Translations under genes and position numbers: made by a program
Part shown: positions 11,713 through 22,600 of the stretch, one piece after another
How the letters are laid out: each line of letters starts with the position of its first letter
Position numbering within the stretch: the first letter of the stretch is position 1
Notes under the pieces: generated by a model
What the model was told of the DNA's origin: nothing
The model's input: the letters and a program-made list of their open reading frames with translations, nothing else
Databases searched by the model: none
Assembly (NCBI RefSeq): GCF_030253575.1
Contig: NC_080557.1
Span: 46,404,501-46,468,500, forward strand
Direction: 5' to 3'
Source: Rhododendron vialii
Lineage: Eukaryota > Streptophyta > Magnoliopsida > Ericales > Ericaceae
Length of the DNA stretch: 64,000 bases

Positions 11713-12564
11713 ATGAGAACTAGAAACGTTGCCTTAGCCATTTTAGTCGTACTTTTTCTTCCAACCATATTCAAACCACTTGAAGCAGCAATGGATGAAG
11801 AAGAGAGTTTGCCTTTACGGTCTCTGCAAAGGGGTCCTGTGACCCCCTCGGCTCCAGCTCCTGACACCTACATTCCTGCCAGCAGCAGGGCTCCTGTGAC
11901 CCCCTCGGGTCCAGCTCCTGGGACCTACATCCCTGCCAGCAGGGACGGATCCACTCAGGGGCACATGGGGGCATGTGCTCCCACTCGAAATTAAAATATT
12001 TTTAAAAAATATTTATGTATAAATTAGCATAAATATGAAAATGTGCTAATAAATAAACATACATACTTATATATATTCCGAAAATACACATAGAATTAGT
12101 TTTATGCTTAAATTTCAATATATGGTGCATTTATACTTGTTACTTTACGAGCTGTTAGTCTATTTGAAGCTATTTTTTCTTATTTTTTTGTTTTTAACTG
12201 TCTGAGAGAAATATTTTAAAATAAAGGCATTAAAAAAACTAGCTCTATCATTCTAAAATTTATTGATGTTCATTTAAAACATACTTTAAATTTTTGTCTG
12301 AGATTTTATGCTCATTTTTACCTATTTAACTTAAAGTATGCGTTATAAACTTTTGTAATTAGTAATGCATGCTTTAATTTTGTACGATCTTACTATGGTT
12401 TACTACAAAAAAAAATGAACTTTTACCATTATCATTAACAGGTGCCCCCACTAGGGTATATTTCTGGATCCGTCCCTGCCTGTCAGCGGCACCCTGGCCG
12501 GCCGTTGCCGCCCCCTCTGGCGTACCCGCAACACACGGTTCAATTTGGTGTGGCCAACGATTAA
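11713..12564 (+). pseudogene. secreted peptide precursor, array copy 2, split by a hAT MITE
   Basis: The ATG at 11713 opens MRTRNVALAILVVLFLPTIF, a signal peptide, then a short acidic linker (MDEEESLPLRSLQR) and two motifs, PVTPSAPAPDTYIPASS and PVTPSGPAPGTYIPAS, joined by a very short spacer. At 11940 a 539-bp MITE enters the coding sequence. Reading continues into the MITE for 17 codons (RDGSTQGHMG...) to a stop at 11992-11994, so the present ORF is 93 aa with both motifs but without the conserved tail. The displaced tail resumes after the MITE at 12479 and ends FGVAND-stop at 12564. The copy is either a pseudogene or a gene with a new C-terminus; transcript data are needed to decide. Confidence 0.8.
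11940..12478. mobile_element. hAT-type MITE inside peptide copy 2
   Basis: Terminal inverted repeats CAGGGACGGATCCA and TGGATCCGTCCCTG match perfectly. Flanks CCTGCCAG (11932-11939) and CCTGTCAG (12479-12486) form an 8-bp target duplication with one mismatch, as for hAT elements. The interior is AT-rich and has no transposase. Confidence 0.9.
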
Positions 12565-13782
12565 TTGTACACAAACCCCATCCAAAACCAATGTTACAAG
12601 AGATGCATTTACCTTAGAAGTCAGAAAATTCAACTCTGATCGTGCCTAGAATAAGACTGGTGCAAGTCGAAATTGTTGGCTTTAGTATTATACTCCATTC
12701 ATTATACTTCTATTTGTTGTGTGTATATATGTAGAACATGGACAGGGCAAGAAGATATGCTTCTCGTTTGTGTTTTGGTTATGTTGACAAGGGTAAACAG
12801 AAAAGAGCAAATTGATTTCCCAAGTCTTTGTTTCTTGCTGTATTGTAGTTGCATGTCACTTTTCTTTTGTATTGAATAAAGATTCAAGAGCAAAATACAT
12901 TGTGTTCTTTTGAAATACCTGGGGTGTTTTTTTTTTTCTATAATTGTATACTTCATACTTTAGCAAAACCAATACTTTATCTATGAAGTATAATGATAAA
13001 GTATACTTCATACTTTATCATTGCCGGGATAAGGGCAACAATTAAGAGTTTGGAGTGGTGCAGAGGATAAGAGTATGGAGAGAAGCTTGCCCCTATGTTG
13101 TGAGAGACTGTGAATCCTGGTAAATTTTTGTTATCCCTGAAATTTCTAGTAATCCTTGCAGTCATTGTTATCGCCGCTCTCGGCCTGTAAATCATTACTA
13201 ATTAGTTTTCTTTTTATTACAAGAAGTAGAAGAACACAAGTATCTGAATGGGACACAAGCCTACAATCATATTAATTCCAACCAACAAGGCATTAAGGAA
13301 ACAAATAACTGAACAAATGAACCACATCCGTGGAGATTTGATTCTATTCTTATGTTCTTTTTGGATATTCGTCTGCTGTTGCTTTTTGCTGTTTGCTATG
13401 TGTTTTTGCTGCGGTTTGGATTTCGATTACTTCTTCACCTGGTTTTGCCTTGCTGGATTTTTGGTTGGTGTTTTTGTTGGTCAGAGGTAGTTTGTTGTTG
13501 CGCGCTGTGGTTGTTTTGTTGCTGTTTTCCTGGTGTTTCACTCCCTTTTTTGTTGTAGGGGCTAGGTGGCTGGTTTCAGTTTGTAGGTTTTTTGTCTCAT
13601 CTGTGTGACGGCCATTGTTTTTCATTGGTGTGGCCATGTCTGAGGAGTTTTTTTTCTTTGTTGGTTTCTTGCCAACGTTTTTAAACAAGAAGATAACTAA
13701 GAATTCGAAAAAAACCTTATTAACTAGCTAGGGATCAATAAAATCTCTATCTATTAACCTACTCCTATATTACAGTAAAAAA
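12565..13782. other. 3' flank of copy 2 and unclassified T/G-rich insert
   Basis: About 12565-13330 is the conserved downstream flank (ataagactggtgcaagtc; acatggacagggcaagaag; ccctatgttgtgagagactgtgaatcc). After cacatccg at about 13331 the sequence departs from the copy-3 flank and becomes T/G-rich for about 350 bp, resembling LINE 3' sequence on the plus strand. Long open frames there (for example 13350-13688 minus) are low-complexity and are not called as genes. Confidence 0.45.
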
Positions 13783-14828
13783 TGTAACGCCCCGACCACC
13801 ACTAGTCATTTTGATCCACAAGCCACACCACATGACTCAAAATGCTTAAATTTAAGGTATTAGTAGTAACTCACTGTTGGGAAAAATTCGGCAAAAGGCA
13901 AAAAATCCAGAGAACAATTTCATTGATAACAATTACATGATCGAAACAAATTACAAATACATAACAGTAGATAAATTGTAAGAGCGAGATACAAACAGAA
14001 TTTTCAAAACCAAACCGAGTCCTGTGTGGTACCACAGTCTCCTTAAGAAAGATTCGCCGCCTACCGTCGGTGTTGTAGGTTCGTGTTCGGCGTCTTCCTC
14101 CCAGGGTTGGCTCGGCTAAACCGCAAGCCGTCGGAACACCGCCGTCGACCGCCTTGGCGAACTGACTACCGTCTGCCTTTCTCTCTCAAAAACGAAATTC
14201 AGAATATGCAAGGATTGTGGAATTGCTTGTGTCCTGATCAAAACGGGATGCCTCAATTTATAGAGAGATGAGGGCTGAATAACTCCACACATTGAATTCT
14301 GCACAATGAATTCAGAATTTGAATTCTGCCATCAAGGAGGGAGGTTACGGGATTGATTACACCATCATGGCCAGGGGTTACGAAATCCCACAATTCAATA
14401 CGTCTATTGATTGTGGGGTGTCCAGATACGACGAACCCGGGACTGGTTGCCTCGGTAGACCCTCCAAAATCCCGGTTTCATTCACCTGAAATTTCGTAAA
14501 TTTCCAACACTCACATGGTTTGTAACATACCCAAGATCATCCATGTAGGCTTCCGATGTGAGATGTGGTGTTACAATCTCTGCGAGGGGTTGAGTACTAA
14601 AATCACCAATCCTAACCAAATCAAAAGTCCAAGGCCCACATAGTCTACACGGATCGCTCTGATGCCATTTGTAACACCCCAAGCAGACCACCGGCCCAGT
14701 ATTTTGATTTTGATCCACAAGCCGCAGCACATGGCCCAAAATACGTAAGCTCAAGGTACTAGTAGTAACCCACATGATTTGTTATATATATACTCAAGAG
14801 CATATCCGATGTGGGACGGGGTGTTACG
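13783..14828 (-). mobile_element. TRIM-like miniature LTR retrotransposon, interrupted by a solo LTR
   Basis: Two related terminal repeats, about 13783-13874 plus 14515-14575 (left) and 14670-14828 (right), start TGTAACRCCCC and end GTGTTACR. They share gatccacaagcc, ccaaaatRc and tagtagtaacYcac. They flank only about 94 bp of internal sequence. GCTCTGATGCCA at 14656-14667, next to the right repeat, is a minus-strand primer-binding site for initiator tRNA-Met, which fixes the orientation. There is no coding capacity. The target duplication is imperfect (aaaaa / aaaca). Confidence 0.75.
13875..14509. mobile_element. solo LTR nested in the TRIM left repeat
   Basis: 635 bp from TGTTGGGAAAAATTC to TTTCCAACA, flanked by CTCAC on both sides (13870-13874, 14510-14514). 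It has TG...CA ends and a 5-bp target duplication but no internal domain, as expected after recombination between LTRs. Confidence 0.85.
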
Positions 14829-14903
14829 AAACATAAGCTATTACTGTAAATTCTTTTTTCTTTCAATTGCTATGCACACCGTGGGTTGATGCTAGTATTG
14901 TGT

Positions 14904-15660
14904 AAAGCAAGAAGAGATTTCCGATGCAATACCAAGTGTTATCGTTGCCAATTAGTTGTCTACCTTCTGCTCCATGTATTTGGATTAGAGTGCTGATGTT
15001 CATGATTTGTATTGTTTTGGAAATGAGCCTGTGAAACCAGAGTTGTGATGGAAATTTCATTGTTTCTGATACGTTTTAATTTCTTCCATGCATGCAAGTG
15101 AAACGGACGCCAAGTTATAATTTTCTATTTCTCTGTCTCTCTCTATCCGTGTCCTTATCGCCACCTCCAAGTCTTGTGTGCATGACAGCATATGAGCACA
15201 TTTTGTACAGCAGAAGTCTCAGCTGTTTGGAGATCCTATTTCCATGATCTTTGTACTACTATTCTATGATCTTTGTACAACTATATCGCAGGTACGTGCA
15301 ACATGGATTCAAACCATTGGTGGAAGGAGACAAGTGTACCGAGAAAAGGCCTCGATGATTCCTCAGTCACTGGACCGGGAATTGTACTTGATGAACGTTG
15401 TACTTGCAGTGGATTTAAGTTTTAACAGAGACCAGAAAGGCCACGGCAGAGTAAGAAGGCGGCCGGCATCACTGTTCATACAGATATGTAGCAGTGCTTA
15501 TGTGCACCATCTGACTGCAGACTCAATATGATTTCTCTGGTACCGTGTGCATTGCAGTCATTTTTACCCGAATGATTTCTTTGTTCATTTGTAGCATTGG
15601 TTTTGCTCTTACCCTGTTTGCATATGTCAGGGTATAGCTTGATGTAGACGATTTTTCATT
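14904..15660 (+). pseudogene. decayed copy of F-box gene intron end plus exon 2
   Basis: Parallels about 5955-6700 of the F-box gene: intron tail, acceptor region (ctatatcgcaggtacgtgcaac), then acatggattcaaaccattggtggaaggagacaagtgtaccgag. It has frame-breaking indels and has lost the codons for the last 30 or so residues. Exon 1 is absent, so it is a fragment and not a gene. Confidence 0.8.
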
Positions 15661-15671
15661 TGTATAGCTTT

Positions 15672-16095
15672 TTTTTTAAACGGCAAAATGTTATTAGAGA
15701 AATTTGATAAAGGGTATGTCAAGAGGGTGATAGGGCGGCAATCAACCAAAGGTTGATACCAAAAGGGACTAAGACCAAACTCCAAAAAATGGGCCAAGCC
15801 CGAACACCTAAGGGCCATAAATGCTCAGATCTGAAAATACAGTCCAAAAAACAAAACAGTACTGCAAATGGGCTTCACCCAAACTGGGAATACCACGCCA
15901 TCCGCAGCCTGAGCATCCAACTTGCTGTTAAGCTGATCCGATTATGCCAAGATATAATAATCGGCGGGAGAAGTGAACCTCGCCTAAAACCGAGCCGCCA
16001 GGGAGCACCACGCCGTTAAGCCAAACCGGCGCACCCAATAGTAGCACCGGCGGGCTCCCAGAAAGCCAAGCGTCGGCAAAGCCTGAGGGAGGAAA
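15672..16095 (-). mobile_element. LINE-type 3' end (minus strand)
   Basis: Starts on the plus strand with a T run followed by aaacggcaaaatgttattagag, the complement of a poly(A)-tailed non-LTR 3' end. The same signature occurs at 21759 and 39735. The body is rich in cc/gg codon-like sequence (gagccgccagggagc). No target duplication was established. Truncated, no intact frame. Confidence 0.55.
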
Positions 16096-18070
16096 CGGTT
16101 GTTTTTGAGTCATAGATGTATTGGTTTTTACGGGTTGTATATAACTGGAAATAAGTAAAACCAAAAATTGCAAGTTGATACTACTCTCGGTTCTTTGGTT
16201 GAGGTTGAGATCTGCCAGCCCTTTTAATTTTAGCATGAGAAAGATGAGACCCGGGAGATGTTTTATTGCGAGATGTTGCTGGGTTGTCTGTTTAATAGCA
16301 GAGATGAGAGTTGTTTGTTTAATAGGAGATGAGATGACTCGCAAATGTTATGTTATAAGTGAACAGGGTTCAAATTCTCTGCACCTGTGTTTAGAGGAGG
16401 CTTTTTTTTCCAAACCGCGTGAGCGTTTAAAACAAATAATCGAACAACGCTAGCAAGCTTTGAACCACGACCACAAGCGTGGAAAAAGAAAAAACCCTAC
16501 CACTCGAACAAGACTTCGATCTTATTGTGTTTCAGGAGGGTTACGTGACCCTTTTGTGCCTTAACTGGATCCGCCCCTACAACACGGTATCAATCAAAAC
16601 TCGTTTGAGATATTGGAATCACAAAGAAGTCAAAGCTCATTTATGAAGACAATATATACTCGGGGCTAATAAACTTTTATGCAGAAAGATTATCAAAATA
16701 GTATCAATTACCTGAGCACTTCCATACTTCAAACCGGTGCATTCAATTTTGGTGAAGCCCCAATAACGAACCAAGCTACTCGAGCTCAATAAAAATTCGT
16801 TACAACAAACCAAGCTACTTGGGCTCAATACACCATGACTCGTTAAAAATTTGCTTCAAATTCGTTAAGATTTCAAACTAAATTCCTATTATCATTTCAT
16901 GACATGTGTTCTGTTAAAAGAATCTTCCCCCTTGTATTGCGTGCCCACGAGAGAGACCGAGAGTCATGTGACATGTCCATGGAATTGAATTCTTTACTTT
17001 AGATAGACTGTGACCAAACAAAAGTGGTATGTACAAAAAAATGTTATTCGAAAAAGAACTCGGAATATATTATTTATGATCGGTCATAAATAGTATATTC
17101 CAGGTAAAATTTCTTTGTACGTAACATACCCCGTGACCAAATCGTCCTCAAGCATTCAAAGGCCGAAAAAATGAGGATGGGGATATATATAGAGAGCACA
17201 AATCAAATCCTCAAACAAGACTCAACTCATAGGTTTCGTACCTTTGAAACCTTGGTAAAAGTAATACTCTCCCAATTAGAGAGGATTCCACATTAGGAAA
17301 AGAGTTTCATTGAAAAAATAAATATTCAAAGTCCCGACGTTAGTCGAGGTGCACGTAAGCTGGTCCGTATCCAGTTATCAAAATATTATGAAGTCTCATG
17401 TGGCATAAATAAATTTGTGTATAAGAAATTTCCATGCTCCATCATCCAAAAAAATTTAATTTCAGGTGGTAATTTTCAACTATGGCATTTAAATATCATT
17501 TCGAAATTGGAATCGAAATAGAAACCATTGACCTAGCCTTTTTACTTTCTCAAATTTTCATTGTGACAAGGGTGCTTACATTTTTTTTAATCCTCTCCCC
17601 TAATCCCTGTATGGATGACATACCTTTAACCGGATCAGAAAAATGGATTAGTGGATGTGCGCGACCCCGAACACCCCTTACCGTCGAACTAAAAAGAAAG
17701 ATTCTTACATACTCTGTCTCCTGTCTCCTGCTTTACATGCTTGCATGAGTCATGTTCAAGGAATGACGTGTTCACAAAGGTTGAATATTGAATGTTTCCA
17801 AATTAAATTAAAAACTTCTTCATCAACGGCCCATTGAATTTTCTAAACCGCTTATTTATTTATTTTTTGCCAAAACAATAGCAAGTGATATTATAGATAA
17901 ATAGTATATCAAGAGGAAATTTTATTCCTAAATAAGAAATCAATAAACCAAAATAAGAGGGGACTTAATCCAAAGACTACGGAACTTTGAACTACTAAAG
18001 CACCCAAAGTACCACGTTAACAGTCAAAATCCCTTCAAAATAGACACCAGAAAAACTTCAACTTCTTGCA
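16096..18070. other. array-unit spacer and promoter region of copy 3
   Basis: Carries the recurring unit words ttaactggatccgcccc, caatcaaaactcgtttgagatattgg, catgtccatggaattgaattc, gaggtgcacgtaagctg and caaggaatgacgtgttcacaaagg. A short minus-strand LINE-like remnant (ttattttttgccaaaacaatagc) lies at about 17855-18010. No gene was seen. Confidence 0.5.
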
Positions 18071-18078
18071 TATAAATA
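17764..18078 (+). promoter_or_regulatory. shared promoter block, copy 3
   Basis: TGACGTG at 17764-17770, AGTCAA (W-box core TTGACT on the minus strand) at 18022-18027 and TATAAATA at 18071-18078. The same order occurs upstream of copies 4-7. The TGACG motif is a TGA-bZIP site and the W-box a WRKY site by family knowledge; regulation is inferred. Confidence 0.6.
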
Positions 18079-18156
18079 GCCCCCACTCCCTCCAAGTATT
18101 CTTCCTAATCTACCAACATGGGCTCTTTAATTGCTTTCTCCAATTACTATAGCAAA

Positions 18157-18537
18157 ATGAGAACTATAAACGTTGCCTCAGCCATTTTAGCTCTACTTTT
18201 TCTTCCAACCATATTCAAACCACATGAAGCAGCTAGATTCTTGGATGATGAAGAAGAAGGGTTGAGGAAGAGTGAGAGTTTGCTTTTACAGTCTCTGGCT
18301 CTGCAAAGGGTTCCTGTGACCCCCTCGCATCCAAGTCCCGACACCCACATCCCCGCCAGCATGCACCCTCGGCCAGAAAGGCTTTGCCGGCCATGCGATG
18401 CTGTTGCCGCCTCCGGTGTACCCACAACACACGGTTCATTTTGGTGTGGCCACAAATTAATTGTCCAAAAAACCCACCCAAAGGGCATTGACAATGTTGC
18501 AAGAGATACATTTACCTCAGAAGTCAGAAAATTCTAA
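18157..18537 (+). pseudogene. secreted peptide precursor, array copy 3, frameshifted after the motif
   Basis: The conserved ATG at 18157 opens MRTINVASAILALLFLPTIF. A signal peptide, linker (FLDDEEEGLRKSES) and one motif, PVTPSHPSPDTHIPAS, are intact. Then four extra bases (atgc within gccagcatgcaccctcggcc) shift the frame: the TLGQKGFAGQAMPLPPP tail is lost and a foreign Cys/His-rich tail runs to 18537. The nucleotides of the old tail are still present to about 18460. An upstream in-frame ATG at 18118 exists but is not conserved. If the motif alone is the active part, the gene could still work. Confidence 0.75.
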
Positions 18538-20337
18538 TGTGATTATTGCCCAGAATAAGACTGGTGCAAATCAAAATTGTAGGCTTTAGTATTTCACTCC
18601 TTTCATTATACTTCTATTTGTTGTGTGTATAAATACATAGAGCTCTGATGTATACGTAGAACATGGACAGGGCAAGAAGATATGCTTCTGGTTTGTGTTT
18701 TGGATTGGTTATGTTGATAAGGGAAGACAAAAAAAAGAGCAAATTGATTTCCCAAGTCTTTGTTTCTTGCTGGATTGTAGTTCCATGTCACTTTTCTTTT
18801 GTATTGAATGAATCAAGATTTGAGAGCAAATTACATTGTGTTCTTTTGAAATACCTGTGGTGTTTTATTGTATCGATTATTGTATACTTCAAACGTTTTC
18901 TACGAGGCCTATGAAATGAATGGGAAGAATCATTGCCGGGCAAAAATTAAGAGTTAGGAGTGGTATGGAGGACGAAAGTATGGAGAGGAGCTTACCCCTA
19001 TGTTGTGGGAGACTATGAATCCTTGTCAATTTTTGTTATCTCAGAAATTTATAGTAATTCTTCTAGTCATTGTTATCGCCACTCTCGGCCGGTAGATCAT
19101 TTCCTGGTGTTTTTTCCTATTACAAGCGGTACAAGAATACAAGTATTTGAATTACATCAAGCGGGACATAAGCCTACAATCATATTAAGCTCCACTAATG
19201 GCCCATTAAGGAAACAAATAACTAAACAAACAAACCGGCCACATCCGAAGAACTAATAATCGATCTCTTTTTTTCGCAAATTTGACCCCTTGACCTCCCC
19301 AATAAAAGTACACAAGAGTGACCAATTGAGTTTGGTTAGACCATGACTAATTAGATGCCATGTCGTGTTGGGAAAGAAAAGATTAGGAAAGTAAAACTAT
19401 GGAGATCGAACTAACAAAGGCAGTGGAACTACCCATGTAATTTTGCTATATATAACTAGAGGCAAAATAGCACAAATCCGTGACACGACGGACGTGAGTT
19501 CCACACGATCGAGTAGTGAGGTCCACACACCCGTATATTATACGTTCATGCACATGAATACTGTGTAAAGCAGGAAGAGTTCCCATACAACACCAAGGGT
19601 TATCTTTGTCAATTAGTTGTCTACCTTCTGCTCCATGTATGTGGACTAGTAATTGTTCGTGCTTAAAGGCACGGTGCAATGCTTTTTAATTAGACAGAGT
19701 CTAAATGAAGTATCAAACCCTATTTTTCCGAAGATTTTTTTTGGATACAACGGTTCTTTTTAACGCCATCTCACATGAGGTGAGTCTCGGATATACGTAT
19801 GGTCTCACCTCATGCCAGAACAAATAACCGTGAATTAGAAAAAAATTCCGTCTCCCAACAAAATCTACTTCTCGGAAATTTTTATTTTAAAAATAAGCTT
19901 CAAACATGGTACATCTAACCAAGTTCATAAAATAATCTAACACAACAAATATTACCAAATCTGTTAATTATGTCGGTTGCATTCAGGGATAGCATCATAA
20001 ATATTAATAATGTATAATTATACGGGATTCCAACTCAAATTCAATTTTTTGAACGTCCACTCTCTCAAAAATGACACCCCTTTCGCAGTTGATTCTTTAA
20101 CTGATTTAGAAAAATAGAAGAGCAAAATAGTTCCAAGATTACATATATGATATAACCAAGTAAGGAGCAGAATTTGAAACTCTGTCTACCCAAAAGGCTC
20201 CAACAAAAAACCTACAATCTTCAATCTCAGACAAATCATGAAACTCAAAATCATCTAAACCAACAACTCAAGTTATATTGAACAACATTTTTGTTCTCTT
20301 ACCCATTAGTTAAAAATAAAAAGAATCTAACGCGAAG
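18538..20337. other. 3' flank of copy 3 and spacer
   Basis: Conserved flank to about 19250 (agactggtgcaaatc, acatggacagggcaagaag, ccctatgttgtgggagac), then unit sequence with gcccatacaac-type F-box intron words near 19560-19660. About 19.06-19.75 kb is repeated at 20.87-21.56 kb. The remainder is AT-rich; no gene was seen. Confidence 0.5.
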
Positions 20338-20865
20338 AATTATTATTGACCGCAAAGAATTACTCCTGGCTATGAAGAATTACTAATGGCTACAAAATAT
20401 TACTGCTGACCGCGAAAATTACTCTTGGCTACATCAAATTACTCCTGCCGCGCAGAATTACTCTTGGCCGCTACAAATTACACTTGGCCGCATCTAATTG
20501 CACTTGGCCGCAATTTGATGCGGCCAAGAGTAATTCGTAGCAGCCAAGTTCAATTAAATGCGCCCAAGAGCAATTCAATGCGCCCAAGAGTACTTCGTTG
20601 CAGCTAAGTGCAATTCGATGGGGTCAAGAGCAATTTGAAGCGGCCAGGTGCAATTAGATGCGGCCAATTGCAATTCAATGCGGTCAAAAGTAATTCTGTG
20701 GAGCCAAGAATAATTTAATTGGAGTAATTATTAGCGGCCAAGAGTAATTCGATACGGCCAAGTGCAATTCGACGGGACAAAGTGCAATTCGACACGGCCA
20801 AAAGTAATTCGATGGGGCCAAGTGAAATTCGATGCGGCCAAAAGTAATTTTCGGCCAAAAGTAAT
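20338..20865. repeat. 20-bp minisatellite in inverted halves
   Basis: About 530 bp built from a ~20-bp unit like gcggccaagagtaattcgat. From about 20338 to 20512 the units read aattactcttggccgc; from about 20519 on they read in the opposite orientation. The switch is CTTGGCCGCA, six bases, TGCGGCCAAG. The transcript of either strand would fold into a hairpin. No coding content. Confidence 0.85.
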
Positions 20866-21754
20866 CTTCTAGTCATTGTTATCGCTGCTCTCGGCCCGTA
20901 GATCATTACCTAGAGTTTTTTTCTATTACAAGCGGTAGAAGAATACAAGTATTTGAATTATATCAAGCGGTACATAAGCCTACAATCATATTAAGCCCCA
21001 CTAATGGCCCATTGAGGAAATAAATAACTAAACAAATAAACCGGCCACATCGGAGGAACAAATAATCAATCTCTACTTTTGGCAAATTTGACCCCTTAAC
21101 CTCCCCAATAAAAGTATACAACAGTGACCAACTGAGTTTGGTTAGACCATGACTAATTAGATGCCTTGTCGTGTTGGGAAAGAAAAGATTAGGAGAGTAA
21201 AACTATGGAGGCAGTGGAACAAATTCTTGACACGACCGACGTGAGTTCCACACGATCAAGTAGTGAGGTCCGCTGCACACCCGTATATTATATGTTCACA
21301 TGCACATGAATATTGTGTAAAGCATGCAGGAAGAGTTCCCATACAAGACCAAGGGTTATCTTTGTCAATTAGTTGTCTACCATCTGCTTCATGCATGTGG
21401 ACTAGTAATTGCTCATGTCTAAAAACACGGCGCAATACTTTTCTAAATATAGTATATAAACGTAGTATCAAATCTTATTTTTTCGAATGCTTTTTTTATG
21501 GATACAACGATTCTTTTTAACGTCATCTCACATAAAGTGAGTTCCGGATATGCGTATGGTATTTCTAGTCTTATTACCCATAAATCTCATCTATACAAAA
21601 AAAATGTACAAATCCGATAGTTCAAAATATAAATAATTCAAAAACTGTTGCTCCATATTATATGTGGATTAGTTTGCTGATGTTCATAATTTGTAGTATT
21701 GTTTTGGAAATGAGCCAGAGAAAGTGAAACCAGGGTTGTAACGGAAATTTGATT
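20866..21754. repeat. second copy of the 19.06-19.75 kb unit segment
   Basis: Resumes agtaatcttctagtcattgt right after the minisatellite and follows the earlier segment through cattaccta, ggcccattgaggaaa, tgaccaactgagtttgg and ttgtcaattagttgtctacc. This is a direct duplication about 1.8 kb apart. No gene was seen. Confidence 0.7.
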
Positions 21755-22600
21755 GTTTTTTTTATTTATCGGCAAAAGCAATATTTTATTAGAAAAAGGG
21801 AAGAAATTCCAACCAAAAGTTGGAAAATACAGCCATAGGCATATACACGCCTTTGACGCAATCAATAAGGGCTCGGCTTTCGGGAAATGATGGTAAGGAG
21901 TAAAGCCCAATACAACACTTGAGGGTCTAAAGTGCCTAGATAAAACAAATACAGCTTAAATATCTCAAAAGGCCAAAAACGCAGATCAAACAATAAAGCC
22001 TAGTCCAAAGAAAACCCAAAACCTAGCTAGCCCTAAGAGCGACGTTGCTGCCCACCGATCTGACAGATCAACCACCACCAAAATCCACCTAGCCACCACT
22101 GGCCACCTCAATGGAAATGCATCCCGGAACCCAAACACACCAACGGAAATTTCATTGTTTCAGATGCGTTTTATTTTCTTCCATGCATGCAAGTAAAACA
22201 CACGCCAAGTTATAGTTTCTATTTCCCTCTCTATCCCTATCCCCACCTTCAAGTCTTGCGTGCCGTTGATGATTTATCGGTCGGTTTCGTCTCATTGGAT
22301 GGGGAGTGATGAACCTTGTACGTACATGCGGTGGATTTAACAGAGACCAGAAGGCCACGGCGGAATAAAGAAGGCAGCATCGCTGTTCATACAGATATAC
22401 TTATAATGTAGCAGTACTTATGTGCACCATCCGACTGTAGACCCAATATGATTTCTCTGGTACTGCGTGTAATGTTGGTTCAGCTATTACCCTGTTTGTA
22501 CTCCTATATGTCTGGGTATAGCTTGATCTTGTAGACGATTGTTCATTTGTATATACAGCTTAATGCAAACGGTTTTGTTTCCAAGTCATGTAGGGCTGGT
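21655..22600 (+). pseudogene. second decayed copy of F-box intron end plus exon 2
   Basis: Sequence like the F-box gene intron (gtgaaaccagggttgtaacgg) interrupted by the LINE end, then exon-2-like sequence from about 22262 (gatgatttatcggtcggtttcgtc; ttaacagagaccagaaggccacgg). Deletions and stops remove any reading frame. Confidence 0.75.
21759..22141 (-). mobile_element. LINE-type 3' end with 19-bp target duplication
   Basis: T run, then atttatcggcaaaagcaatattttattag, then coding-like sequence with ccaccgatctgacagatc shared with the element at 39735. Flanks aacggaaatttgattgttt (21740-21758) and aacggaaatttcattgttt (22142-22160) match at 18 of 19 bases. Truncated; it lies inside the decayed F-box intron copy. 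Confidence 0.75.

Noticed and set aside
13350..13688. 112-codon minus-strand frame in the T/G-rich insert
   Set aside because: Lys/Thr-rich composition follows from the base bias of the insert; no homology recognised and no promoter.
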